64,000 nt of DNA from Glaciimonas sp. PAMC28666 (GTDB lineage: Bacteria > Pseudomonadota > Gammaproteobacteria > Burkholderiales > Burkholderiaceae_D). The position numbers and the translations under genes are program-made. The notes beneath the pieces are model-generated. The model was given only the letters and a program-made list of their open reading frames with translations, ran no database searches and was not told the origin of the DNA. Numbering within the stretch: the stretch's first letter is position 1; every line of letters begins with the position of its first letter. This document shows positions 37,477 to 46,652 of this stretch, in pieces. Location: the NCBI RefSeq assembly GCF_016917355.1, contig NZ_CP070304.1, forward strand, positions 1,178,001 through 1,242,000, read 5' to 3'.

Positions 37477-38283
37477 CTACCAAGCCGCCAGCATTCCCCC
37501 TTTAAACTCTGTTTCGACGAATCTCTTCACCTCGTCGGACTGATACGCCTTAAGTAATTTAGGCAACCATGGTTGATCCTTGTCCTTTTCCCTTACCGCA
37601 ATTAAGCACGCATAGGGGCCGTCGCCGCTTTCAATCACCAGACTATCGCGAGGGGGATTAAGCCCAGCCTTAACTGCGTAGTCGGCGTTGATGGCAGAAG
37701 CATCAAGGTCGTCAAGCGTACGCGGCAATTGCGCAGCATCAATCTCCACGAATTTGAATTTTTTAGGATTATCGATGATGTCGACAATCGTCGCGTTCAC
37801 GCCTGCAATCGGGTCGATACCGGTTCGCAATTTGATAACACCCTGCTTTTGCAAAAGTAACAGCACCCGACTTTCGTTAGCCGGATCATTCGGGAGGCCA
37901 ATTTTGGCGCCGGTTGGCAACGCTGCGAGCGTCCGGTATTTTTTCGAATAAATCGCCATTGGCCCAATTATCGTGCGCCCGACGCCGACTAGCTTGTAAC
38001 CGCGCGCTTTAATCTGCGCGTTCAAAAACGGCCGATGCTGGTAAGCATTGGCATCAAGCTCTCCTGCGTCCAGTGCTGCGTTGGGTTGTATGTAATCGTT
38101 AAACTCAATGATCTGCAGCTTTAAGCCGGGCTGACGTTCCAGGACCCGTTTTGCCACTTCCAGAACCTGTGCTTGCGGCCCGCTGGTAGCACCGATTCTG
38201 ATGATTTTATCTTCAGCGAAGACATTGATACTCGTTACCAGTAATAGCAACACTGAAATCGCAGAAGCAAGCCGACGAAACAT
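37477..38283 (-). CDS. MetQ/NlpA-family ABC transporter binding protein
   Basis: A periplasmic binding protein of 268 aa. The signal peptide ends near SINVFA and has no lipobox Cys, unlike classical MetQ lipoproteins. The mature part shows the NlpA/MetQ pattern: EFNDYIQPNAALDAGELDAN, AYQHRPFLNAQ, IGLPNDPANESRVLLLLQ and NADYAVKAGL. GGGGAAAATT supports ATG 38283, though the frame opens at 38376. No MetN ATPase or MetI permease gene is adjacent. The next gene upstream is a sulfur-compound monooxygenase, so the ligand may be methionine or another organosulfur compound; this is inference. Confidence 0.88.
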   Translation of the reverse strand: MFRRLASAISVLLLLVTSINVFAEDKIIRIGATSGPQAQVLEVAKRVLERQPGLKLQIIEFNDYIQPNAALDAGELDANAYQHRPFLNAQIKARGYKLVGVGRTIIGPMAIYSKKYRTLAALPTGAKIGLPNDPANESRVLLLLQKQGVIKLRTGIDPIAGVNATIVDIIDNPKKFKFVEIDAAQLPRTLDDLDASAINADYAVKAGLNPPRDSLVIESGDGPYACLIAVREKDKDQPWLPKLLKAYQSDEVKRFVETEFKGGMLAAW

Positions 38284-38441
38284 AATTTTCCCCTTATAAA
38301 TTGTATTCAAAATTATTTTTATGACAGCGTTTACACTGATTTTTACGGTGTTTTCTTGATTTAAAACGAATCGCACAGAGACCCCACAGACACGGGCGCG
38401 AAGCGCGCGCCTCGAAAAATGCTGGCTCTGCCAGATAGGAT

Positions 38442-39836
38442 TTATACGGCGACATCCTGCGCAGCGCGTTCACGAACCTGCGCGCGATAGCCTGCGGAGA
38501 TATGTTTCGCGGACAGACGATTGCCACAACCAAAAATTTTCTGGCGCAGCGACCCATCCTCGTATTCGGTTTTATAGATGCCGCGCTGCTGTAATACTGG
38601 AATGACCAGATCAACAAACGCTTCAAAGCTTTCCGGGCTGACCGTGCGCGTCAGATTAAAGCCATCGATATCGGTATCGCGTATCCAATCTTCCAGCGCA
38701 TCGGCAACCTGTGATGGCGAGCCGACAATCGTGGCATAACGCCCGCCCAATGCCAGTTGCTCCAACAATTTGCGCTTGGTCCAGTCCAATTCGGGATTAG
38801 TGACGGTCTTCACCAGAGATTCGATCGCATTATTCTTCACAGCACGAATTGGCTCGTCCATGGCATATTTTGAAAAGTCGATACCTGTACCACTGGAAAA
38901 ATGCGCCAGACCTGCTTCCGGACTGGCATAAGCGGTATATTCTTGAAACAGATCCCACGCTTCCTTTTCGGTCGGTGCCACGACCACGGTCAAGCCCATG
39001 AAAACCTTTACATCATTGGCCTCACGGCCTTGTGTTACAGCAGACCGACGAGCCTCGGTGACGAGCTTGCGCGCTGCTTCTTTGGTCTGGCTGGAAATAA
39101 AAATACATTCGGCGTGGCGCCCCGCGAAGACTTGCCCACGACCAGACGAACCGGCCTGATACAGGACCGGAGTACGTTGCAATGAAGGTTCGCTGAGATG
39201 GATTGCCTCGACTCGATAATAGTCTCCGCGATGATCAACTTTATGGACCCGATCCGGTTGCGCATAAATACGGCGCTTACGGTCGCGTAAAACAGCGTCA
39301 TCCTCCCAGCTACCTTCCCATAATTTATAGACAACTTCCATGAATTCATCGGCGCGATCGTAACGCTGATCGTGATCCAGTTGCGTCGATAAGCCGACTG
39401 CCCTGGCCGCGCTTTCCAGATAACCTGTGACAATATTCCAACCTATGCGTCCTTTGGTCAGATGGTCCAATGTCGACAGCTTGCGCGCAAACAGAAAAGG
39501 CTGTTCATAACTCAGATTCGCGGTAACGCCAAATCCAAGATGTTCAGTGACATGCGCCATCGCCGAGATCAACATCATCGGATCGTTGACAGGAAGTTGA
39601 ATCGACTCCCGCAGCGTCAAATCGACCGAATCCTGGTACACGTCATACACCCCAACGATATCGGCGAGAAACAGTCCATCAAACTTGCCGCGTTCGAGCA
39701 ATTTTGCAAGATCGGTCCAATACGCAATATCATTATAATTTTCGGATTGATCGCGCGGATGCGTCCATAGTCCATGGTTGATATGGTTCACGCAGTTCAT
39801 GCTAAATGCGTTAAGAAGAATTTTCTTTTTTTTCAT
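38442..39836 (-). CDS. NtaA/SnaA/DszA-type flavin-dependent monooxygenase
   Basis: A bacterial-luciferase-like monooxygenase (LLM class) of 464 aa that needs reduced FMN from a separate reductase. The NtaA/DszA pattern is clear: HGLWTHPRDQSENYND, GKFDGLFLADIVGVYDVY, TLDHLTKGRIGWNIVTGYL and YQAGSSGRGQVFAGRHAE, and the terminal DGFNLTRTVSPESFEAFVDL. Relatives cleave dibenzothiophene sulfone, nitrilotriacetate or sulfones. No flavin reductase is encoded in this window. It lies downstream of two SfnB-like genes and upstream of a MetQ-like gene, all leftward, forming a sulfur-scavenging set. Confidence 0.93.
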   Translation of the reverse strand: MKKKKILLNAFSMNCVNHINHGLWTHPRDQSENYNDIAYWTDLAKLLERGKFDGLFLADIVGVYDVYQDSVDLTLRESIQLPVNDPMMLISAMAHVTEHLGFGVTANLSYEQPFLFARKLSTLDHLTKGRIGWNIVTGYLESAARAVGLSTQLDHDQRYDRADEFMEVVYKLWEGSWEDDAVLRDRKRRIYAQPDRVHKVDHRGDYYRVEAIHLSEPSLQRTPVLYQAGSSGRGQVFAGRHAECIFISSQTKEAARKLVTEARRSAVTQGREANDVKVFMGLTVVVAPTEKEAWDLFQEYTAYASPEAGLAHFSSGTGIDFSKYAMDEPIRAVKNNAIESLVKTVTNPELDWTKRKLLEQLALGGRYATIVGSPSQVADALEDWIRDTDIDGFNLTRTVSPESFEAFVDLVIPVLQQRGIYKTEYEDGSLRQKIFGCGNRLSAKHISAGYRAQVRERAAQDVAV

Positions 39837-39902
39837 TTTTGATCGCTCGACGGCTTCTCGTCCGTCATAATTTTTAAAAGAATCAATTACATGGTGAAGT
39901 AT

Positions 39903-41150
39903 CTAAATGGCGCCATGACGTGGAGGCTTTTTACCGTTGAGATAATAATTTCCGATAGCGAAATACTTCCATCGTACGGGGTCATGCAATGTATGGGTTC
40001 TAGCGTTACGCCAATGACGGTCAAGGTTATGCTCGGCCAAGGTCGATTGTGAGCCTGCCAGTTCAAATAGTTTGCTACCGGCCAGCAGTGAAATCTCGGT
40101 CGTCAATACGCGCGCTTCGGCTACCGCTATGGAGGCCGCAGCGACGCTTTCCTCATCAGGATGCGCCGCCGCCTGATCGACCCAGCGACCTGCCCTTTCC
40201 AGTAGTGCCTCTGCAGCATGCAGGTGGATGGTCAGATTACCGACTTCGTGAATCGTCAGCGGATCTTCGGAGGCACGCTGAACACCACTATCGACCCACG
40301 GTCTGGATCTGCTTCGTACAAAACCAATCGTCTCAGTAATCGCCGCCCGTGCCAAACCCAAATCAATTGCCGCATGCAGAAGTTGTGCTAATGCGCCAAC
40401 GTGGGTCGGTCTTTCGAACGCAGCCTGAAACGGCACCACATGATTTGCAGCGACGGCGACGTTTTCCAATACGACCGAGCCGCTGCCCGTGGTGCGTTGA
40501 CCAAATCCGGACCAGTCATCGATAATCGTCAAACCGTCAGCATTACGCGGAACAATCGCCAGTTGTTGCACGCCAGCGTCATCGATCACAGAAGTCGGGA
40601 TCCAATCGGCGTATAGCGCACCGGTTGCATAAAACTTGCGGCCATTAATACGAAAGCCCTTGCCATCGGCAGTTAATCGCGTTTTACGGTCTTGTGACGT
40701 TCGCGTGCCGATTTCTGCCAAAGCATTCCCTAGCCGGTCTCCTTGCAGTATCCTCTCGAAAAAGAATCTTTTCTGCGATAGGTTTCCGTTCACCTTTAAA
40801 ATTTCAACGGCATAAAAGTGGTTCTGCGGAATTTGACCGATGGAACCATCTGCACTGGAAATGATTGCAATAACTTCGGCCAGTGTCACATTTGAAACGC
40901 CAGCGCCACCGTATTCTTTGGGAACTGAAATGGCCCATAAGCCGGAGCAGACGTAGCGCTCTAACTCGCCCCACGGCAACTGTCTGTTTTGATCGCGTAG
41001 GCCGGCGTCGACTGCAAACTCAGCGGCAAGCGTTCGTGCAATCTGCAATGCCTCATCATCATTAGCGATTCTGGTAACGACACGGGAAACCGACTTTTTA
41101 TCGATAATCTGGTGCGCTTCTGGGACTAAAAAAATCGTACTGTTGGGCAT
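39903..41150 (-). CDS. sfnB: SfnB-family acyl-CoA dehydrogenase-like oxidoreductase, copy 1
   Basis: A 415-aa flavoprotein with the acyl-CoA dehydrogenase fold in its DszC/SfnB form. It has VPKEYGGAGVSN at the N-terminal domain, the middle-domain GFRINGRKFYATGALYADWIP and DDWSGFGQRTTGSGSV, and the C-terminal LFELAGSQSTLAEHNLDRHWRNARTHTLHDP. The last segment is shared with DszC monooxygenases rather than with true dehydrogenases. SfnB proteins belong to dimethyl sulfone and sulfonate use under sulfur starvation. It lies 66 bp upstream of the DszA-like gene. The ribosome binding site is weak. Confidence 0.9.
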   Translation of the reverse strand: MPNSTIFLVPEAHQIIDKKSVSRVVTRIANDDEALQIARTLAAEFAVDAGLRDQNRQLPWGELERYVCSGLWAISVPKEYGGAGVSNVTLAEVIAIISSADGSIGQIPQNHFYAVEILKVNGNLSQKRFFFERILQGDRLGNALAEIGTRTSQDRKTRLTADGKGFRINGRKFYATGALYADWIPTSVIDDAGVQQLAIVPRNADGLTIIDDWSGFGQRTTGSGSVVLENVAVAANHVVPFQAAFERPTHVGALAQLLHAAIDLGLARAAITETIGFVRSRSRPWVDSGVQRASEDPLTIHEVGNLTIHLHAAEALLERAGRWVDQAAAHPDEESVAAASIAVAEARVLTTEISLLAGSKLFELAGSQSTLAEHNLDRHWRNARTHTLHDPVRWKYFAIGNYYLNGKKPPRHGAI

Positions 41151-41226
41151 CGTAAGTCAATTCAAAAAACGGTAAAGTAGCAAAACAAAATGCGCCGGCC
41201 GGCAACCTGTGCTGGCCTTAAGCCCA

Positions 41227-42486
41227 TCAGCTCCAGGCGTGACGAGGCGGCGAAATTTGATTCAGATAAAAATTTCCGACCGAAAAATACTTCCATCGAA
41301 CTGGATCATGCAGTGTATGAACCCGCGCATTACGCCAATGGCGATCAAGATTATATTTAGCCAGCGTGGCTTGCGATCCAGCCAGTTCAAACAGCTTTTC
41401 ACTGGCTTTTAATGCAATTTCTGTCGTCAAAACTTTGGCTTCTGCGACATCAATCGAGGCCTGGGCCATCTGTTCGAAACTGATCGGCAAGACCGCTCGG
41501 TCAAGCGTATCCGCGGCACGTTCCAACAACGCTTCCGCAGCATGTAACTGTACAAATAATGCGCCGATAACGCGAATGGTAAGCGGATCCTCAGCTGCAC
41601 ACGAAGCGCCACTGTCGACCCAGGCCCGTGTATTCTCCTGCAAAAATACGACGGTATCTTCTAAGGCTGATCTGGCAATTCCGGCGTCGATTGCAGCCTG
41701 TATTAATTGCGAAACCGGTCCCGTGTTATTGGCGCTATCGTTAATTTTGTCGAGCGAAATGATGTGTTGCTGCGGTACCCGCACGTTGTCGAATATCACC
41801 GTCCCGCTTGCGGTGGTTCGCTGACCAAATCCAGACCAATCATCAATGACGCTTAACCCAGCGCTGTGTCGCTCGACAAACACAAAGACACTGCGCCCCG
41901 CTTCATCCAGGGCCTTGGTGGGAATCCAATGCGCAAATAAAGCACCGGTTGAATAAAATCGTGTGCCGTTTAACAGATAATCGCTGCCATCGCTGTTGTC
42001 CGATTTGGAAATACGCGTTCGAACGTCGAGCACGTTTTTACTGGTACGTTCCGGGCCCGCATTTCCGAGCCGCACGCCACGCAAGACCGCGCCATAAAAG
42101 TATGCTTTCTGGCGTAGGGTGCCGGCCTGTTCCAGCACGTTCAATATCCCGAAATGATTTTGCGGTATTTGTCCAAGGGCTGGATCGGCCACCGAAATGA
42201 TGCGGACTACCTCTGCCAACGTGGCCCAGGACACGCCTGCGCCACCATACGCTTTAGGCACGGTAATCCCACCCAGACCACTCGCTGAAAAACGCGCAAT
42301 CTCGGCGTTCGGCAAACGTCGCTCGCGATCACGTAGCGCGGCCTCCTGTCTGAAATACTGCGCAATAAGGTGTGCCGCCTCGATTGCTTCCGCATTATCT
42401 TGTATTCGATGTGCCGCGGGAAGCTCTTGCAATACCGTCACATCCGATATTTCCTTATCGACGTCTTGCAGTGTGATGTCGGACAT
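41227..42486 (-). CDS. sfnB: SfnB-family acyl-CoA dehydrogenase-like oxidoreductase, copy 2
   Basis: A second SfnB/DszC-like protein of 419 aa. It shares the same motif order with copy 1: VPKAYGGAGVSWATLAEVVR, LNGTRFYSTGALFAHWIPT, DDWSGFGQRTTASGTV and LFELAGSQATLAKYNLDRHW. It lies 76 bp upstream of copy 1 and is the first gene of the leftward set, so promoter and control sites should lie in 42487-42819. GAGG at six nt supports ATG 42486; the frame opens at 42540. The two copies are clearly diverged, so they are not a recent duplication and may act on different sulfur compounds. Confidence 0.9.
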   Translation of the reverse strand: MSDITLQDVDKEISDVTVLQELPAAHRIQDNAEAIEAAHLIAQYFRQEAALRDRERRLPNAEIARFSASGLGGITVPKAYGGAGVSWATLAEVVRIISVADPALGQIPQNHFGILNVLEQAGTLRQKAYFYGAVLRGVRLGNAGPERTSKNVLDVRTRISKSDNSDGSDYLLNGTRFYSTGALFAHWIPTKALDEAGRSVFVFVERHSAGLSVIDDWSGFGQRTTASGTVIFDNVRVPQQHIISLDKINDSANNTGPVSQLIQAAIDAGIARSALEDTVVFLQENTRAWVDSGASCAAEDPLTIRVIGALFVQLHAAEALLERAADTLDRAVLPISFEQMAQASIDVAEAKVLTTEIALKASEKLFELAGSQATLAKYNLDRHWRNARVHTLHDPVRWKYFSVGNFYLNQISPPRHAWS

Positions 42487-42819
42487 AACTAACCTCTTCA
42501 AGTTGCATCTATTGCTGTCCACTGTTGCCGTCAACGCCACAACGAACGTAAGTAAAGGCCGTTGCGCTATTAAAACAAAATCTCGCGCTAATCAGAACGA
42601 AGAATTTTGCATTTGCTAGTACGAAATCAGCATGACGCGGAGCATAAGATACCGGCGGCGGAAGCGACTAGATACGTCAATGCGTGGCCGTAAAGCCGGC
42701 TATCCATTCAGTTTGCAGTAAACTAGCTTTTTTGCTGCCAGCAAAACACCAGGCGGATGAGATAAGTTGACGTTTTTTCGACTTCCCCGAGCCTGGCTTT
42801 TTTATCATAGGAGCTCTTT
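42487..42819. other. Divergent promoter region of the sulfur locus and phosphatase gene
   Basis: A 333-bp gap without a supported gene. It should hold the promoters of the leftward SfnB-DszA-MetQ set and the rightward phosphatase. No clear regulator site was recognised. Confidence 0.35.
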
Positions 42820-43620
42820 TTGCCACAACATCCGATGTCTGCTTCAGTTACTGAAATGCCGCTCAACCGTACGCAATTCGACTTGCAGCCGCTATTTGAA
42901 CAAGTCCAAAATATCCGCGACCTCGGTGGAAAAATTACCTCTGATGGGCGACGGATTCAAACCGGGCGGCTGCTGCGTAGTGCCAATCCGGGACTCGCTA
43001 CTGCGGCAGATATAACGCGGTTGCAGCGCTTTAATATCGATGTGGTAATCGATTTTCGTACAGAGGGAGAAAAAAAATTATTAGAAACGCCGTTTGCGGA
43101 AGTGTTCAACTGGGTCGCCGATCCGATCATGGTTGGGAATCTGTCGCAACGCTCTGATTTATTGGCATTGAAAAATGGCACAGCGCAGGACAGCCGCGCA
43201 TTTATGATCGCACTCTATCGTGACTTTCCCCTTCAATACCAGGCTCAGTACCGGCGCTTTTTGCAGCTGGCAGAAAAGAATCGCAATATCCTTTATCACT
43301 GCACCGCTGGTAAAGACAGAACCGGTTTTGCGAGTCTTTTGTTGCTGTCCGCGCTCGGAATCGATCACGCTGACATCATTGCTGACTATCTCGAGTCCAA
43401 TCGCACGAATACCGCCGGTAACGCGCAGTTACTGGAGCAGGTAAACAAACTCGGACTGTCGGCCGAGGTAATGGTGCCCCTACTCTCGGTAGAAGCGGCC
43501 TATCTTGACGCCGCCCAACAAGTGATCAATGACGATCATGGCGGAATGCAGCATTATCTTGAAATTGTATTAGGAATTGATGCAGCGTTGATTCGAGAGA
43601 ATTATTTAGAATCGGTATAA
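42820..43620 (+). CDS. Tyrosine-protein phosphatase (Y_phosphatase3 family)
   Basis: A 266-aa protein-tyrosine phosphatase-like enzyme. The P-loop HCTAGKDRTGF has the nucleophile C161 and R167 of the C-x5-R signature, and the N-terminal NIRDLGGKITSDGRRIQTGR is typical of the family. Relatives act on phosphotyrosine or phosphoinositides. The start is a TTG: GGAG lies six nt before it, whereas the first ATG (42835) has none at a proper distance. Both give an intact enzyme. There is no obvious partner kinase next to it. Confidence 0.88.
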   Translation: MPQHPMSASVTEMPLNRTQFDLQPLFEQVQNIRDLGGKITSDGRRIQTGRLLRSANPGLATAADITRLQRFNIDVVIDFRTEGEKKLLETPFAEVFNWVADPIMVGNLSQRSDLLALKNGTAQDSRAFMIALYRDFPLQYQAQYRRFLQLAEKNRNILYHCTAGKDRTGFASLLLLSALGIDHADIIADYLESNRTNTAGNAQLLEQVNKLGLSAEVMVPLLSVEAAYLDAAQQVINDDHGGMQHYLEIVLGIDAALIRENYLESV

Positions 43621-43780
43621 ACATTTTAGCTTTTCATGTTCGGCATGGGGATGTGACGTTTCTGCTACGGTTTCTTTCGAATTGCGGTCTGGTAAAGTTA
43701 TCGCCATGGTTACTAGTGATTTTCCGATGACATCTATGTGATAATCCTGTTGTCTTTACAATTGTGGTCAGCTTAAAAGA

Positions 43781-44287
43781 ATGTTGGACTTACGGCGAAT
43801 GCAGTTCGGCGCTTGGATGGGGATATTGATTATTCTATTGAGCGGGTTCGCGCCTCTGATTTCGCAAACGCTGGCTGCCACAAGATCTGGCAGTAACCAC
43901 AAAGTTCCCATAAGAAATATTTCTCAAGAAACACCTCTCGGCGTAACGCACAGCGCCCAGAACCCGAGTACCCATGACGCCATGACAGTTGCGGCAGTTT
44001 CTGCTGCCACCGGATCATCCATCGAACATCATGCGGTGTATAAAAATACAAAAATACCCGGTTTGCAATGCGCTCATGATGAGCAGACAAGTCATCATGG
44101 ACACCGTGGTCAGGATGCCTGCGGTTACTGTAATCTCCTTGCGCATAGCCCTTTCGTAATCAGCACGCTGCCGCTACCCGCTGTCATGAGCGAGGTTCAT
44201 CATACTTTTATTGCGGCACTCCGCGTAGCATTTCGCCCACACACTGTCGCCGCCGCAAGCCGTCCACAGCCACCGCCGCTGTCATAA
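43781..44287 (+). CDS. DUF2946-type exported protein of the copper operon
   Basis: A 168-aa protein with one N-terminal hydrophobic segment (FGAWMGILIILLSGFAPLIS) as signal or anchor. Near its end is the DUF2946 signature CGYCNLLAHSP, preceded by a His-rich stretch (CAHDEQTSHHGHRG). The Cys and His residues make metal binding likely, and genes of this type often neighbour copper proteins. It starts the operon DUF2946, outer-membrane protein, copC, copD. An extended -10-like TGTGATAAT lies at 43737-43745, which would allow a short leader. Confidence 0.75.
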   Translation: MLDLRRMQFGAWMGILIILLSGFAPLISQTLAATRSGSNHKVPIRNISQETPLGVTHSAQNPSTHDAMTVAAVSAATGSSIEHHAVYKNTKIPGLQCAHDEQTSHHGHRGQDACGYCNLLAHSPFVISTLPLPAVMSEVHHTFIAALRVAFRPHTVAAASRPQPPPLS

Positions 44288-44373
44288 GACTGAGTTTTCG
44301 ACATCTAGTCGTGCTTTTCGTCTTTTTTTCCCGACAATTTTTTTCACCCTTTTTTCTCGATAGAATTTTAACT

Positions 44374-45261
44374 ATGCGAAACGCACTTACTCGTGCGGCG
44401 TTTGGGCTTGCCATGGCAAGTCTGGCGCCACTTGGTCACGCACATGCTATAGCGGGCGACCGCGTCTTTCCAGCAACAATGGCGGTCGACGACCCCGGCG
44501 TCGGCGATGAATTAGATTTTCAATTTGGTCATATCAGGACGCCGAACGACGACGGCAGCAGCACCAGCGTGAATAGTACGTCGGTCAATTACGCCAAAAC
44601 CATCACCTCTAATCTGGCGATCAGTGTTGGTACTAACTACACGACGCAGCGCTCTGCGGGCGATCCCACTGTCAAGGGTTTAGACAATTTGGGTCTCGGG
44701 ATTAAGTACATGGTGTATGTCAATCCGGTCCATGAATTCATGTTATCCGTTGGAGTCGATAGTGATATTGGCGGCACCGGCAGCAAGGCAATCGGTAGCA
44801 ACTATTCTACCTATACGCCGACAATTTACGCTGGCAAAGGATTTGGCGATTTGCCTGATGCGCTGCGTTGGCTCAAGCCGGTCGCCATCACGGGAACGCT
44901 GGGACAGCAATACGCGAGTAACAGCAGTGTTCCGAATGCCGTTAATTGGGGAATGACATTGCAATACAGCTTGCCGTATCTGCAATCCTTCGTCAAAAAC
45001 ATTGGTTTATCCAAACCTTTCGCCAACATGATTCCTGTGATTGAGGTCGCCATGAGTACTTGCACTAGCGGCAGTTGCTCCGGTCATACCACGGGTACGA
45101 TTAATCCCGGCGTTATATGGGAATCACGGCTCGGTCAGATCGGCCTGGAGGCCCAAATCCCGGCCAACAGCGCTAGTGGCCATGGCGTCGGGGTGCTGGT
45201 TCAGACTCACTTTTTCTTCGATGACATATTCCCGCGATCTGTCGGCAAACCCATTTTTTAA
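44374..45261 (+). CDS. Predicted outer-membrane beta-barrel protein next to copC
   Basis: A 295-aa protein with a signal peptide ending at LGHAHA (about residue 24). It shows repeated amphipathic strands with aromatic ends (LDFQFGHIRT, NLAISVGTNYTTQ, LGLGIKYMVYV), and the C-terminus VLVQTHFFFDDIFP lies close to the end, so a small beta-barrel is likely. A Cys pair CTSGSCSG sits in a late loop. I recognise no characterised family. Its place between DUF2946 and copC suggests a role in copper passage or sensing at the outer membrane; that is inference. ATG 44374 begins the signal peptide; the frame opens at 44311. Confidence 0.65.
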   Translation: MRNALTRAAFGLAMASLAPLGHAHAIAGDRVFPATMAVDDPGVGDELDFQFGHIRTPNDDGSSTSVNSTSVNYAKTITSNLAISVGTNYTTQRSAGDPTVKGLDNLGLGIKYMVYVNPVHEFMLSVGVDSDIGGTGSKAIGSNYSTYTPTIYAGKGFGDLPDALRWLKPVAITGTLGQQYASNSSVPNAVNWGMTLQYSLPYLQSFVKNIGLSKPFANMIPVIEVAMSTCTSGSCSGHTTGTINPGVIWESRLGQIGLEAQIPANSASGHGVGVLVQTHFFFDDIFPRSVGKPIF

Positions 45262-45273
45262 AGATCGTTCGCT

Positions 45274-45663
45274 ATGAAAAACTTTCGTTTTTTTTCTTTG
45301 GCATTCCGGTCCCGGCTCAGCCTGATCGCCTTTAGTATACTTTGCGTTGCCAGTATTGGTCAGGCCTTTGCGCACGCGCAACCTGAGACTCAATCGCCAA
45401 TGGCGGGTACAGTCATCAAGGCGCCCACCGAAGTCCGCATCACTTACGATGAGGCGCTTGAGTCGGCGTTTAGCAGTCTGGTCGTCAGCGATGCACAAGG
45501 CAAGCAAGTCAATAACGTCAAGGCTGAAGTGGATGGCGCGACACACAAGACCATGCATGTCTCATTGCCGGCGCTACCGGCTGCGGTCTATCAAGTGAAA
45601 TGGGTGGCGGTGGCAGATGACGGTCACCGTACGCAAGGTAGTTATAAATTTACGGTGAAGTAA
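45274..45663 (+). CDS. copC: Periplasmic copper-binding protein CopC
   Basis: A 129-aa CopC-domain protein. The signal peptide ends at GQAFA, which leaves His at or next to the mature N-terminus, where the family binds Cu(II). The second part of the site is visible as ADDGHRTQGSYKFTV. The Met-rich Cu(I) loop of Pseudomonas CopC is absent, so this is the minimal Cu(II)-type. It starts 12 nt after the outer-membrane protein gene, and its stop overlaps the copD start (TAATG). Confidence 0.93.
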   Translation: MKNFRFFSLAFRSRLSLIAFSILCVASIGQAFAHAQPETQSPMAGTVIKAPTEVRITYDEALESAFSSLVVSDAQGKQVNNVKAEVDGATHKTMHVSLPALPAAVYQVKWVAVADDGHRTQGSYKFTVK

Positions 45664-46550
45664 TGGGAGCGGTTGCTGCTAATTGGCTTCAACCGCTGTT
45701 TGCGGCAGTGACGAATGCTGCGCTGGCAATAGCGGTGGGGATCGCTGTGCTGCGACCGGTATTGCAGCCTGCGGCGTTATCGGTGGCAATGCTCAAACGT
45801 CTCACCGCTATCGGCCGCTGGGCCTGCGGCTTGATCGGTATCGCACTGGCCGCATATTGGTGCGCCAGCACCATCGCCATGACTGACAGCCAAATCACCG
45901 ACCTGCCAGCGTCATTATGGTTAGTACTGACGCAATCACATTTTGGGTCGATGGTATGGCTGGCTTTCGCAGCATGGGTATTGCTGACAATCACGACGAT
46001 CGCGGTAAAAATACCTGCGCGGCATAACCTATTTGTGCTTGGCCTGATCGTTTTTTCTCTCGCACGTGCGGCCACGGGACATGCTGCTGATGATGGATTT
46101 TTCAGCTTCTCGGTATTCATCCACACCGCGCACATTTTAGGGGCGACGGCTTGGGCCGGATCGGTGCTGCTCTGCGTCTTGCTCAGCGGCGACTGGGAAC
46201 TTTGGCCGTTAACTCAGCGCGTTGCCCTAGCGCATCGTTTGTCCGACGTGGCCACCTGGGCGTGGGTCGTTGTTGTTGGCAGCGGCCTTTTTAATGTTGC
46301 TCGCACACTCGAAAATGCGAGCAATATCTGGGCTTCCGACTACACTTGGATATTATTGGCAAAGCTGTGCGCAGTGGCGATCGCTTCCGGTTTGGGATTG
46401 CGAAATCGCTGGCATTGGATGATCAGATTAGACCGTGACGAAACAAAGGGCGCAGCCGGTTTTAGACGCGTCTTGATTGCTGAACTCATTGTTTTGTTGA
46501 TAGTGCTGGCATTTGCTGCAAAGTTGGGAACGACCATGCCAGCGCAATAA
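45663..46550 (+). CDS. copD: Copper resistance/uptake membrane protein CopD
   Basis: A 295-aa inner-membrane protein with about eight hydrophobic helices. It carries the CopD-domain pattern FIHTAHILGATAWAGSVLLC and a later HRLSDVATWAWVVVVGSGLFN, with conserved His positions in the helices. CopD is thought to move copper across the inner membrane together with CopC. The start overlaps the copC stop by one nt, indicating translational coupling. Confidence 0.92.
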   Translation: MGAVAANWLQPLFAAVTNAALAIAVGIAVLRPVLQPAALSVAMLKRLTAIGRWACGLIGIALAAYWCASTIAMTDSQITDLPASLWLVLTQSHFGSMVWLAFAAWVLLTITTIAVKIPARHNLFVLGLIVFSLARAATGHAADDGFFSFSVFIHTAHILGATAWAGSVLLCVLLSGDWELWPLTQRVALAHRLSDVATWAWVVVVGSGLFNVARTLENASNIWASDYTWILLAKLCAVAIASGLGLRNRWHWMIRLDRDETKGAAGFRRVLIAELIVLLIVLAFAAKLGTTMPAQ

Positions 46551-46576
46551 CGCATTTGGGAAATTGGACCTGAATT

Positions 46577-46627
46577 AAAAAAACGCAATCGTGTGAAACA
46601 TGGCGTGTCACGTGGATTGCGTTTTTT
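46577..46627 (+). terminator. Intrinsic terminator after copD
   Basis: AAAAAAACGCAATC at 46577-46590 pairs with GATTGCGTTTTTT at 46615-46627, with a further imperfect inner stem. The A and T runs on both sides suit the convergent piuC gene as well. Confidence 0.85.
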
Positions 46628-46652
46628 ATTTTTAACCAGCTGTCCGAATTAA

